Shown piece by piece: positions 45,634 to 54,533 of a stretch of 62,179 nucleotides of DNA. The position numbers and the translations under genes were made by a program. Numbering within the stretch: position 1 is the stretch's first letter; the number at the start of each line of letters is the position of its first letter. The notes below the pieces were generated by a model that did no database searches, was not told the DNA's origin, and saw only the letters and a list, made by a program, of their open reading frames with translations. This DNA comes from an uncultured Algibacter sp. (GTDB lineage Bacteria > Bacteroidota > Bacteroidia > Flavobacteriales > Flavobacteriaceae): assembly GCA_947499935.1 (NCBI GenBank), contig CANMQH010000020.1, positions 1 through 62,179 of the forward strand, in the 5' to 3' direction.

Positions 45634-46878
45634 ATGATTAAAAAAAATAATAAACTAAACCAATGGCTTTGGAAATGGCATTTTATAGCAGGTATTATAT
45701 CGTTACCATTTATAATTTTATTGGCCGTTACAGGTGGTATCTATTTATTTAAAGATAAATATGAAGCGCCTAAACAAGCCCATATAAAAACTGTAAAAGC
45801 TGAAGGTCAAGCCATATCGTACCAAAAGCAATGGGAATTGGCAAAAAAAGCAATGAAAAAACAACCCAATGCTATGGTTATTTCTACAGAAGCTAACCAA
45901 GCGACAGCGTTTGTTTCTGGGCGATTTAGTCATAAAAATAGTGCTTATGTAAACCCTTATAAAGGTGAGGTTTCGGGATATGTAAGTCCTAAAGATTCTA
46001 ATATGCATACCGTAAGAAAATTGCATGGCGAATTACTATTAGGCAAGTTTGGTACCAAAATAGTAGAGCTTATTGCCAGTTGGCTTTTTGTATTAATTAT
46101 AACGGGAGTTTATGTGTTTTGGCCATCAAAAGAGCAAGGCTTAAAAGCGTTTTTTACGATAAGATTTAAAGCAGGAAAACGAATACTTTTTAGGGATTTA
46201 CACACTGTTTTAGGATTTTGGATTTCTATGTTATTACTAATTGTATTGGCTGGCGGTATGCCTTGGACTGATGTTTTTGGGAGTAATTTTAAAACATTAC
46301 AGAAGGTTACCAATTCGGGCTTTCCTAGAACTTGGGATGCTAGAGGGATACAATCTAAAATTGGTAATGCAGCCATTTCTTTAGATGATATGGTGGCACT
46401 AGCAAAATCTATGAATTTAAAAGGTGAAGTTAGTATTGGTTTACCCAAAGGCAATACAGGTATATACAGTATTTACAATACAACCTTTGATTTGGGTGCA
46501 CAAAAACGATTTCATTTTGATCAATACTCAGGTAAACAACTTATAAACCATAATTGGGAAGATGTTGGTATACTCATGCGCGGACGCATGTGGGTTATGG
46601 CATTTCATCAAGGACAATTTGGACTTTGGAATTGGTTGCTCATGCTCTTTGTTGCTTTGTTACTTATGTTTGTAGCTGTATCGGCATTAATATCTTATTT
46701 AAAACGAAAGCCAAAAGGCAAATGGGGCACGCCAAAAGTACCAGCTAAGTTTAAAGTGGGGTATGGGGTTGTTTTTTTAATTATTTTATTAGGCATCGTT
46801 TTTCCTTTATTTGGTATAAGTGTTATATGTATTGGTACTATAGAATATTTAAGAAGAACAAAATATAATATGAACTAA
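45634..46878 (+). CDS. PepSY-associated TM helix protein (PiuB-type)
   Basis: 414 residues. Membrane segments at about 17-37, 148-168, 189-208, 333-355 and 380-403 frame two PepSY-like periplasmic domains (YVNPYKGEVSGYVSPKD, HFDQYSGKQLINHNWED). The first helix has the family-typical LWKWHFIAGIISLPFIILLAVTGGIYLF. PiuB/FpvG-type proteins act in reductive iron release from siderophores. Follows the TonB receptor across a hairpin; likely the same regulon. Confidence 0.9.
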   Translation: MIKKNNKLNQWLWKWHFIAGIISLPFIILLAVTGGIYLFKDKYEAPKQAHIKTVKAEGQAISYQKQWELAKKAMKKQPNAMVISTEANQATAFVSGRFSHKNSAYVNPYKGEVSGYVSPKDSNMHTVRKLHGELLLGKFGTKIVELIASWLFVLIITGVYVFWPSKEQGLKAFFTIRFKAGKRILFRDLHTVLGFWISMLLLIVLAGGMPWTDVFGSNFKTLQKVTNSGFPRTWDARGIQSKIGNAAISLDDMVALAKSMNLKGEVSIGLPKGNTGIYSIYNTTFDLGAQKRFHFDQYSGKQLINHNWEDVGILMRGRMWVMAFHQGQFGLWNWLLMLFVALLLMFVAVSALISYLKRKPKGKWGTPKVPAKFKVGYGVVFLIILLGIVFPLFGISVICIGTIEYLRRTKYNMN

Positions 46879-46952
46879 ATGACTTAAAAAACCTTTTTAG
46901 GTTGTCATAGCTTTACATACATTAAATCAGAATAAATCTATTAATAAAAGAA

Positions 46953-47594
46953 TCAATTATCTAAAATATTGAGAATAACATCACTGCTAGATATTATACC
47001 ATTTTTAAACCCAGATTTGGAGACCTTAAGTTCTTTTCCTGTAAAAGATGCTTCTGGATAATCTTCATTCTTTAATGCATCAGTAAAATTTTTTGTTTCG
47101 GGTTTGTTTTTGCTAGTAACTAATACAACACTATCGTTTTCAATATTTTTAATCATATAAACGTTTTGCATAGTCCTTATTAAATCTCCTTTTTCTAATG
47201 ATAGGCGCAGCCGCTGCTTTTCTTTAGAATCCATACCCATATAAGATGCTTTATAGGTTTCTGCATCTTTTATTTCTAAATAGATACCAACTGGAATAGC
47301 AATAAGAAGACTTATAAGAAGAATACCAGCAGTCCAAAAGCCCCATGTAGGTACTTTGTGGTTATCTTTCATGGCTCTAGATGCGGCCATAATTTCTGGA
47401 CTCCATTGAGATTTCTTTATTTTTTTACCTGTATCAGTACAAATAACTTGTGCTATTTTTTTAGGAAACAGAAAAAACGAAGCACGCACATCTCTTCGTA
47501 GCAATTGAAGTACAACTTGATTAGAAGCGCAATTGGTGTTTTTTATTTCGAAATTACGTTCTTCTACGGTATATTCTTTAACAGATATCCACAT
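46953..47594 (-). CDS. Membrane protein of unknown function
   Basis: 213 residues from the ATG at 47594; a TTG seven codons upstream is less likely. One central membrane span (about 94-117, GFWTAGILLISLLIAIPVGIYL). The first part has QVVLQLLRRDVRASFFLFPKKIAQVICTDTGKKI, the last a soluble beta-rich piece with VYMIKNIENDSVVLVTSKNKP. I do not recognise a family. It lies alone between PepSY gene (convergent) and a strong terminator. Confidence 0.6.
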   Translation of the reverse strand: MWISVKEYTVEERNFEIKNTNCASNQVVLQLLRRDVRASFFLFPKKIAQVICTDTGKKIKKSQWSPEIMAASRAMKDNHKVPTWGFWTAGILLISLLIAIPVGIYLEIKDAETYKASYMGMDSKEKQRLRLSLEKGDLIRTMQNVYMIKNIENDSVVLVTSKNKPETKNFTDALKNEDYPEASFTGKELKVSKSGFKNGIISSSDVILNILDN

Positions 47595-47635
47595 GGCTTT
47601 ATAATATATTTTCAAATATAAAAGTTAAACCATAT

Positions 47636-47664
47636 AAAAAAGCCCCAGTTTATAAACTGGGGCT
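47636..47664 (-). terminator. Terminator of the TPR-AraC gene
   Basis: Perfect 24-bp palindrome at 47641-47664 (arms AGCCCCAGTTTA and TAAACTGGGGCT) with a T-run following on the minus strand. Confidence 0.85.
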
Positions 47665-47696
47665 ACTAATTAATTAAAATTAAATTAGAAGCGTTT

Positions 47697-49367
47697 TTAA
47701 AGTTCTAATGAATTTTTATATTCCGAAGGGGTTAATCCAACTAAACCCTTAAAGACTCTATTGAAAGATGTTTTACTTGGAAAACCAGCTTCATAACCTA
47801 TAGCAAGTATTTTATAATGCGCATACTCGGGTTTTTTTATGAGCTGCTTTGCTTTATCTACACGATATAAATTAATAAACATATTGAAATTTTTTTCGAA
47901 ACAAGCATTTAATACTTCAGAGAATAGATGTACGCTCATATCTAGTTTACTAGCAATATCAGATTGTTTTATTTCGTGGTCTAGGTATGGTTTTTCTTCT
48001 TCCATATATTCTAGAATTTTATTCATGTACATGTGCTGCTCAGCTTGAGAAAGCGATGTTTTTTGTGATTTTATTTGAACGTCATGGTTTACCAATTGCT
48101 CTTTTTGCTTAACTCTAACGGCTAAAGCATTCAATTTGTCTTTTAATGCTTCATTCTCATTTTGTAAGAGGATTTTATCTCCTTCTAATTGAATAGATTC
48201 GTCAGCCAATCGCTTTCTTTTTTTCCAATAAACCATGGAAGATATAATTAGCAACAATGTAAGAATAATACCAAAAAATATATAAAACTGCTTTTCTCTA
48301 CTTAAAAAAGCAATAGATTTTTGTTGTTTGTTAATTATGCTAGATTTTGTTTTAGACTCTTTTTCAAGTTCTATACGTTGTGCTTTTGATAGTGTATTTA
48401 GATAGGCTTCTCTAGCTAAGGAATATGCTTTTTGTTCTTCAAAAGCATCTTCAACTAAATTTAAAGACTCATATACTTTAACTAAGTGTTGATGGACTTC
48501 CATCTTAATTTTTAAGTAGTGACCTTGTTTTGCAATGTCCTTAACGTCTTTTAATAATGGTAAAGCTTTGTTCGGTTGGTTTAAATCTATGTAAGATGCA
48601 CCAATTATAAATTTTGCTAAAGCTTCACTTTCTGTAGATTCTGTCTTTGTTATTCTATCAAGCGCTTTGGTGGCGTTACTAATGGCTTTATCATACTGTT
48701 TTAAGTGCCTATGACAATCAGAAATATTAATGTATGATTTAATAATCATGTCATTACTCTTAAATTTTAAAGCCAAATCTTTTACATGAGTCATATAACC
48801 CAGGGCTTCATCAAGATTTTTTTCGTACAAGGCTGCTGTTCCCATGGCACTATAGCAAGTCGCTAAAAACTGGTCTTTATAATCTTTACCTTTATGATGA
48901 ATGTTAATTAATTCGACAAGTTCCTTCATGGTTGTTTTAGCCAAGGTATATTTGCCTGTGGCATTATAAAAGTTTCCTAAATTGGCTTCAACCATTATTT
49001 TAGAATAGGATGTATTGTCTAACGAATCTGTTAGTTTTTTTGCTTCTAAATACATGGTTAAAGCCACATCGTACTGAGCTGTTTGTTGGTGGTATATGGC
49101 TAGATTAGCCAGCGCTCTAATTTCTGCATCGCGTAAATGATTGGTTTTAGCAATGGTTAAGAGTATATTACTATATGTTTTATAAGCTTCAAGATTACCT
49201 GTTCTATACACTTTTTTAGAGAGCTCGGTATATTTAACAACACTGTCTTGAGCATGAATAAAAACCTGTTTGTAACTATTAGGAATAGAATCCTGTCCAT
49301 TTTGTGCTGAAATGAAGCTATAGCTAAAAGCATGTAAAATAAAAAGCAGAAAATTTTTTGAGGACAT
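47697..49367 (-). CDS. TPR-containing AraC family transcriptional regulator
   Basis: 556 residues. A signal-like N-terminus, then about six tetratricopeptide repeats (about 60-330), a single membrane span (about 354-374, FYIFFGIILTLLLIISSMVYW), a coiled coil (about 380-425) and a C-terminal AraC helix-turn-helix pair (about 450-550, VHLFSEVLNACFEKNFNMFIN; GFPSKTSFNRVFKGLVGLTPSEYK). A transmembrane sensor-regulator of the type common in Flavobacteria. A TAnnTTTG element (TACTTTTG) lies upstream at 49417-49424. Target genes unknown; it does not obviously belong to its neighbours. Confidence 0.9.
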   Translation of the reverse strand: MSSKNFLLFILHAFSYSFISAQNGQDSIPNSYKQVFIHAQDSVVKYTELSKKVYRTGNLEAYKTYSNILLTIAKTNHLRDAEIRALANLAIYHQQTAQYDVALTMYLEAKKLTDSLDNTSYSKIMVEANLGNFYNATGKYTLAKTTMKELVELINIHHKGKDYKDQFLATCYSAMGTAALYEKNLDEALGYMTHVKDLALKFKSNDMIIKSYINISDCHRHLKQYDKAISNATKALDRITKTESTESEALAKFIIGASYIDLNQPNKALPLLKDVKDIAKQGHYLKIKMEVHQHLVKVYESLNLVEDAFEEQKAYSLAREAYLNTLSKAQRIELEKESKTKSSIINKQQKSIAFLSREKQFYIFFGIILTLLLIISSMVYWKKRKRLADESIQLEGDKILLQNENEALKDKLNALAVRVKQKEQLVNHDVQIKSQKTSLSQAEQHMYMNKILEYMEEEKPYLDHEIKQSDIASKLDMSVHLFSEVLNACFEKNFNMFINLYRVDKAKQLIKKPEYAHYKILAIGYEAGFPSKTSFNRVFKGLVGLTPSEYKNSLEL

Positions 49368-49439
49368 GTTTTTTAATTTAAGGCTTTAGAAACGTACTTC
49401 TTTAAAAAGTAAATACCAAAAGTAAAAAAATTATTAGTG

Positions 49440-51644
49440 TTAAAGAGATGTTTTAATAACCTCATTTAGTCGCTTACCAAAATCAAAAAGTGCTTTAATT
49501 TCTTTTACACTGGCTAATCGTTCTCTGCCAAATATTAATAAGGCATTTCCGTTAGATTCTACATGATAGTAGGGGTTACTTTCAAAAAAACGCGTAATAT
49601 CATCATTAAAAAATTTTGCTATTCCTGTTTCATTTTCACCTAATAAATAAAAACGATTAGAGAAATCTGAATGGTTTTCAATAGGAATATCTTTAAAGCC
49701 CGCAAAGGCATATACTTTTTCTAAAAAACCTTCTCTATCTAAAGTAAACTCTGGAATGCTTTGTTTTAAATCTATATGAAGCATTGTTGTTCTAATCACT
49801 TCTTTTGCAATAAACTCACCTTCCGAAAACTCTATATCAAACAAACTTATGTCACTGTTTTTATGCGATAGTTCGTTGTAAATATGGTTTATTTTCTTTG
49901 TATTGAAAAACAAGAAATTGTTTAAAAAAGAAGGCGCTTTATCTTTTTTAGAGTTGTAGGTTAAATTATAATCTTCGGCCAAAACTTCCATGCTGGTTTG
50001 GCGTCTTGTAAGATTCTTTTTAATAATTTTTGGTACAGTAAGTATTCTACGTAATGCAAATGGGTGTTCTGAGGCGGTATCTAGCTTATCTAGTCCAATA
50101 ACATCAAAATGTCCGCCACGTTTAGCAAAGAGCTCTTGGTAGTTGTGTATGTTTTCCATGACGGTATCATCTACAAATTCGCATAACGAAAAATCTACAA
50201 TAACATCTTGATCTTCTGGTACTGTGTCTAATTGCTTTTTTAACCTAAAATAATTTAAAAAACTACAAAAATGCTTAACACTAACATAAAATGTATGCGT
50301 ATCATCATATTCTTTAAACATTAAAACGTTAGGTTTTAAAACGTTTCTTAAAAATAGTCCAGCACTTTTGTTAATAATAATATGTATTATTAGGGTTGCT
50401 ATAACACCAGCTAGTATACCCGTAATTAATCCTATTTTTAAAGTTACTAATAGTGTTATAAAAAAGATAAAAAGTTGTTCTTTACCAATAGAAAACATTT
50501 TTGTAATAATATCTGGAGATGCTAATTTATAGCCTGTATAAACTAAAATAGCCATTAATGCAGGAAGCGGTATACGGGTTAGTTGTGTACTAAAAAATAC
50601 AATAAAAATGACTAAAAATAAGGCGTGAAAAAAATTAGAGGACCTATTGGTAGCACCATTATTAACATTTACCGAGCTTCGGGCTATAACTGTTACAACA
50701 TTTAAGCCACCTAAAAGACCACTGCCAACAGTAGCTAAACCAAGTGCTTTAAGGTCTCTATTAACGTTAGAACGTCTTTTTTCTGGATCTAATTTATCTA
50801 CAGCTTTAATACTTAATAGTGTTTCTATACTAGAAATAAGTGTTAAAGCTAAAACACTTCCTAAAAATGAAAAACTCCAAATACCATTAAAACTAGGAAA
50901 CGATAAATCGGCAATAATTTGTTGTATAGCAGGAACTCCCGAAATCATGTATTCTTTTGCAATAGGATTTGCTTCGTGCAGACCAAACTCAAAATAATAG
51001 CTAAACCCTATAGATAAAATAACAATCCACATAGGAGCAGGGATAAGCTGCAGATATTTATTTCTAATTTTAGAATAGAAAAGCATAATTGATAAACTGA
51101 TTATACCAGCTAAAGCGGCAAAAATTAGCCCTTTATTACCATAATGGATGGCATCATTTATAGTATATGGTATTTCAATAAGATAATCAATAGTATCATT
51201 ACGTTTTATTTTATGCGCTAGCATAATATGAAACTGTTTGCCTAAAATAATGAGTCCGATGGCAGCAAGCATGCCTTGAATAGCAGATGATGGAAAAAAA
51301 TCTGCAAGCGTACCCATTCTAAAAAAACCTAATAATAAAAGTAATACACCCGAGCACATTATAGCCACATATGCACTTTCTAAACCTAATGAAGAAACGG
51401 CTACGAGTAGCACTCCTACCAGACCATTGCCAGGTCCTACAATGGTAACATGGCTACCGCCTAAAATAGAAACCACAATACCTCCCACTATAGCTGCAAT
51501 AATTCCAGCAATTGGTGGTGCATCACTAGCCATAGCAAGTCCTAAGCCTAGAGGTAAGGCAATAAGACTAACTACAAAACCAGAAAAAATATTTTTTGGT
51601 AAGCATTTTATAAAATCTTTTGTGTTGTTCTTTTTTGGAATCAT
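49440..51644 (-). CDS. SulP family anion transporter with STAS domain and long C-terminal tail
   Basis: 734 residues. Ten or more membrane segments with the family opening FSGFVVSLIALPLGLGLAMASDAPP (about 18-42) and the later DKLDPEKRRSNVNRDL loop. STAS-like domain around 455-535 (VIVDFSLCEFVDDTVMENI). After it come about 195 residues not expected of SulP, containing FYLLGENETGIAKFFND and ALLIFGRERL, which by eye resemble a DUF3137-like tail. SulP carriers move sulfate, bicarbonate or other anions. Start overlaps the UspA stop by 4 bp. Confidence 0.87.
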   Translation of the reverse strand: MIPKKNNTKDFIKCLPKNIFSGFVVSLIALPLGLGLAMASDAPPIAGIIAAIVGGIVVSILGGSHVTIVGPGNGLVGVLLVAVSSLGLESAYVAIMCSGVLLLLLGFFRMGTLADFFPSSAIQGMLAAIGLIILGKQFHIMLAHKIKRNDTIDYLIEIPYTINDAIHYGNKGLIFAALAGIISLSIMLFYSKIRNKYLQLIPAPMWIVILSIGFSYYFEFGLHEANPIAKEYMISGVPAIQQIIADLSFPSFNGIWSFSFLGSVLALTLISSIETLLSIKAVDKLDPEKRRSNVNRDLKALGLATVGSGLLGGLNVVTVIARSSVNVNNGATNRSSNFFHALFLVIFIVFFSTQLTRIPLPALMAILVYTGYKLASPDIITKMFSIGKEQLFIFFITLLVTLKIGLITGILAGVIATLIIHIIINKSAGLFLRNVLKPNVLMFKEYDDTHTFYVSVKHFCSFLNYFRLKKQLDTVPEDQDVIVDFSLCEFVDDTVMENIHNYQELFAKRGGHFDVIGLDKLDTASEHPFALRRILTVPKIIKKNLTRRQTSMEVLAEDYNLTYNSKKDKAPSFLNNFLFFNTKKINHIYNELSHKNSDISLFDIEFSEGEFIAKEVIRTTMLHIDLKQSIPEFTLDREGFLEKVYAFAGFKDIPIENHSDFSNRFYLLGENETGIAKFFNDDITRFFESNPYYHVESNGNALLIFGRERLASVKEIKALFDFGKRLNEVIKTSL

Positions 51645-52489
51645 TGCAGAATTAAAACATCAGTTGGTAATTCGGTTAAGATATGTTCAATATCGTGCGG
51701 GAATAATCTATCCCAAAAAGTCATTTTTGATGGTGCATTCATAATAAGTAAATCGGCACGAGAAATTTGAGCATAATGGCCAATAGAGTATCCTTTTTTG
51801 CCAAAAATGGGTTGTAATTTTATAGCAATATCTTTAGCATACTTTTCTGGTATATGGCTAATAACATCTTTTACTCTAGAGTTTTCTCGATGTTCTATAC
51901 GCTCCTTTAAAATAGTCACTTTTCTTAGTGATTTATCATCATTAACCTTTACACTTACTTCGTCTTGGTTAATTTCTTCAACAATAGTAACGGTATTGGC
52001 TTTAAGTTTTTTAGCCACATAAAAAGCAGACAAAATAGTTTGTTCTGTTTTAGGGTCTTTAAGTCCGTTTACAACAATATGATCACAGGGTATACGATCT
52101 ATAGAAGGTTTTATTAGTAATAATACAGAACACTTTGCTTGGCGTGTAATTTTTCTAGCTATGGACCCAACATAATATTTTAAAATACGCTCCCGTTGTA
52201 CGGCTCCTAAAATGAGTAAATCAATATTATTTTCTTCAGAAATTGATAAAATAACATCTACAGGGTTACCTGTTTTAAAGACCAACTCATAATCTATATT
52301 ATCTTTTTCAAAGATTTTAAGTGTGCTATGGAGTGTTTTTGCTTTTTCTTCTGAAGCTTCACCAACGTGAATTAAAAATAATTTAGCTTTAAAAAATACG
52401 GAGAGCCTAGCGGCCTCAAAAAGGTTCGCTTTTAAATTAGGGGAAAATGCAACCCCAATGCCAATACTATCAAAATGTTTTAAAGACAC
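51641..52489 (-). CDS. Universal stress protein, tandem UspA domains
   Basis: 282 residues. Two UspA domains, about 1-135 and about 145-282. The first ends with the ATP-binding-like NIDLLILGAVQRERILKYYVGSIARKITRQAKCSVLLL; the second ends with a degenerate tail (LLIMNAPSKMTFWDRLFPHDIEHILTELPTDVLILQ). Co-translated with SulP (ATGA overlap), so it may regulate that transporter. The divergent antiporter begins about 100 bp away. Confidence 0.9.
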   Translation of the reverse strand: MSLKHFDSIGIGVAFSPNLKANLFEAARLSVFFKAKLFLIHVGEASEEKAKTLHSTLKIFEKDNIDYELVFKTGNPVDVILSISEENNIDLLILGAVQRERILKYYVGSIARKITRQAKCSVLLLIKPSIDRIPCDHIVVNGLKDPKTEQTILSAFYVAKKLKANTVTIVEEINQDEVSVKVNDDKSLRKVTILKERIEHRENSRVKDVISHIPEKYAKDIAIKLQPIFGKKGYSIGHYAQISRADLLIMNAPSKMTFWDRLFPHDIEHILTELPTDVLILQ

Positions 52490-52589
52490 AATTGTTGTTT
52501 TTTTGTCAAAGATTGAAAGATAGTATTTTTTAAAAAGATGAAGTCATCTGTTTTACTTAATTTAGTGTTTTTATTATATTTTTTAATAT

Positions 52590-54434
52590 ATGTTAGCATT
52601 AGCGGGAATTATCATTTTAGGAATATTAGCACAATGGGTCGCATGGAAACTCAAAATACCAGCTATTTTACCATTGATTTTAATAGGCTTACTGGTAGGT
52701 CCAATTGCTTCAGAATTTTTTACCGAAGATGGTACAAAATGGATTGAACCTATTTGGAATGGTAAACAAGGTTTATTTCCAGGAGACGGTTTGTATTATT
52801 TTGTATCCTTAGCTATAAGTATTATTCTTTTTGAAGGTGGGCTAACATTAAAACGTTCTGAAATAAAAACGGTAGGTCCCGTAATTACTAAGTTAATAAC
52901 ATTAGGTTCTGCTATAACGTTTTTTGGAGCTGGTGTTGTTGCGCATTTAATTTTTGGATTAAGTTGGGAGCTTTCTTTTTTGTTTTCTGGACTTATTATT
53001 GTTACAGGCCCAACAGTAATTACACCCATACTAAGAAATATACCTCTAAAAAAAGATATATCTACGGTCTTAAAATGGGAAGGTATTTTAATTGACCCCA
53101 TTGGCGCATTAGTGGCCGTCTTGGTTTTTGAATTTATTAGTGTAGAAGGCGATAGTGGTTTTACCCAAACAGCTTTAATTGAATTTGGTAAAATTATCCT
53201 TTTCGGGACAACCTTTGGTTTTACATTTGCTCACGCTTTAGCATTTGCAATCAATAAAAAACTAATTCCTCATTATTTATTAAATGTGGTATCGTTATCA
53301 ACGGTTTTGTTGGTGTTCGTAGAATCCGAAATATTTGCTCACGAATCTGGCTTATTAGCTGTTGTGGTTATGGGCATGGTGTTAGGAAACGGAAAACTTG
53401 AAAACATTAAAGAATTACTTTATTTTAAAGAATCTTTAAGTGTGCTGCTTATATCTATTCTGTTTATTTTATTGGCTGCCAATATTAATATTGAAGATTT
53501 AATGTTGTTATATACCTGGAAAACAGCAGTCCTCTTTGCTATTGTAGTGTTTTTAATAAGACCAGCTGCTGTGTTTTTAAGTACTATAGGTTCTAAATTA
53601 AGTATTAAAGAAAAGTTATTTATAAGTTGGGTAGGCCCTCGTGGTATTGTTGCTGCAGGTATTGCCTCATTATTTGGAAGTAAATTACTTAAAGAAGGTG
53701 TCGAGGGTGCAGAGTATATTACACCTTTGGTTTTTATGATTGTTTTAGGGACGGTTTTATTAAATGCAACAACAGCACGTATGTTTGCAAAAATTGTAGG
53801 TGTTTTTCTTAAAAAATCTGAAGGTATATTAATTGTTGGGGCTTCAAGAGTATCCCGGTTATTAGGCCATTATCTTGAGACTAATGGTAGGCATGTGGTT
53901 TTAATTGATAGTAATGAACGTAATATTGAAAAAGCTAAAGAACTTGATTTAGAAGCTATAAGCACCAATATTTATTCTGATACGTTAATGGATAATATAG
54001 AGCTTAACGATGTGGGTTATGTTATGGCTCTAACGGGTAATCCTGATATTAACAAGTATGCTATTAACAAGTTTGGTGAACAATTTGGAGAAAATGGTTC
54101 TTTTAGATTAGTTACTAAAGAAGAAATGTTGGACGATAATAATAACCCAAAAGAAGGACTGTTTTCTCATAAAGACGATTTTAATGTATTAACAGAGTTA
54201 ACTAACAGGCACCCGTCTATTCAAGAAATTGATTTAGATAATAAAGAGCATTACAATAACTTAATTAATATAACCAATACAGATAAGGATATAATTCCAT
54301 TATTTGTTAAGGATAACGAAGGTGAACTTCATATTATATCGTCTTATAACTTAGATATTGAAACGATTGAAGAAGGCTATCAATTAGTCTATTTAGGAAA
54401 ACCTTTTGATGTAGAAACGTTATCTGATAGTTAG
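52590..54434 (+). CDS. Cation:proton antiporter (CPA1/NhaP-type) with RCK domain
   Basis: 614 residues. About twelve membrane segments to residue 405, including LEGGLTLKRSEIKTVG (about 82-97) and SWVGPRGIVAAGIASLFGSKLL, followed by a TrkA-N/RCK domain (ILIVGASRVSRLLGHYLETNGRHVVLIDSNERN, about 410-445) and a small C-terminal TrkA-C-like part. Exchanges Na+ or K+ for protons, gated by a nucleotide. Divergent from UspA. Confidence 0.9.
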   Translation: MLALAGIIILGILAQWVAWKLKIPAILPLILIGLLVGPIASEFFTEDGTKWIEPIWNGKQGLFPGDGLYYFVSLAISIILFEGGLTLKRSEIKTVGPVITKLITLGSAITFFGAGVVAHLIFGLSWELSFLFSGLIIVTGPTVITPILRNIPLKKDISTVLKWEGILIDPIGALVAVLVFEFISVEGDSGFTQTALIEFGKIILFGTTFGFTFAHALAFAINKKLIPHYLLNVVSLSTVLLVFVESEIFAHESGLLAVVVMGMVLGNGKLENIKELLYFKESLSVLLISILFILLAANINIEDLMLLYTWKTAVLFAIVVFLIRPAAVFLSTIGSKLSIKEKLFISWVGPRGIVAAGIASLFGSKLLKEGVEGAEYITPLVFMIVLGTVLLNATTARMFAKIVGVFLKKSEGILIVGASRVSRLLGHYLETNGRHVVLIDSNERNIEKAKELDLEAISTNIYSDTLMDNIELNDVGYVMALTGNPDINKYAINKFGEQFGENGSFRLVTKEEMLDDNNNPKEGLFSHKDDFNVLTELTNRHPSIQEIDLDNKEHYNNLINITNTDKDIIPLFVKDNEGELHIISSYNLDIETIEEGYQLVYLGKPFDVETLSDS

Positions 54435-54478
54435 GATTAATTATCCTTGATTGAGATAATTTATAGCGTACAATAAAT

Positions 54479-54516
54479 AAAAAGACCCTTACTTAATTGA
54501 AAGTAAGGGCCTTTTT
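54479..54516. terminator. Bidirectional terminator between antiporter and GH31 gene
   Basis: Stem CCCTTACTT/AAGTAAGGG with one mismatch and outer AAAG/CTTT pairs, loop AATTGA, flanked by A- and T-runs. Confidence 0.85.
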
Positions 54517-54533
54517 GTATGATATTATAACTT

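Noticed and set aside
46891-46915. Hairpin AACCT..AGGTT after the PepSY gene as a terminator
   Set aside because: The stem is only five bp and no T-run follows.
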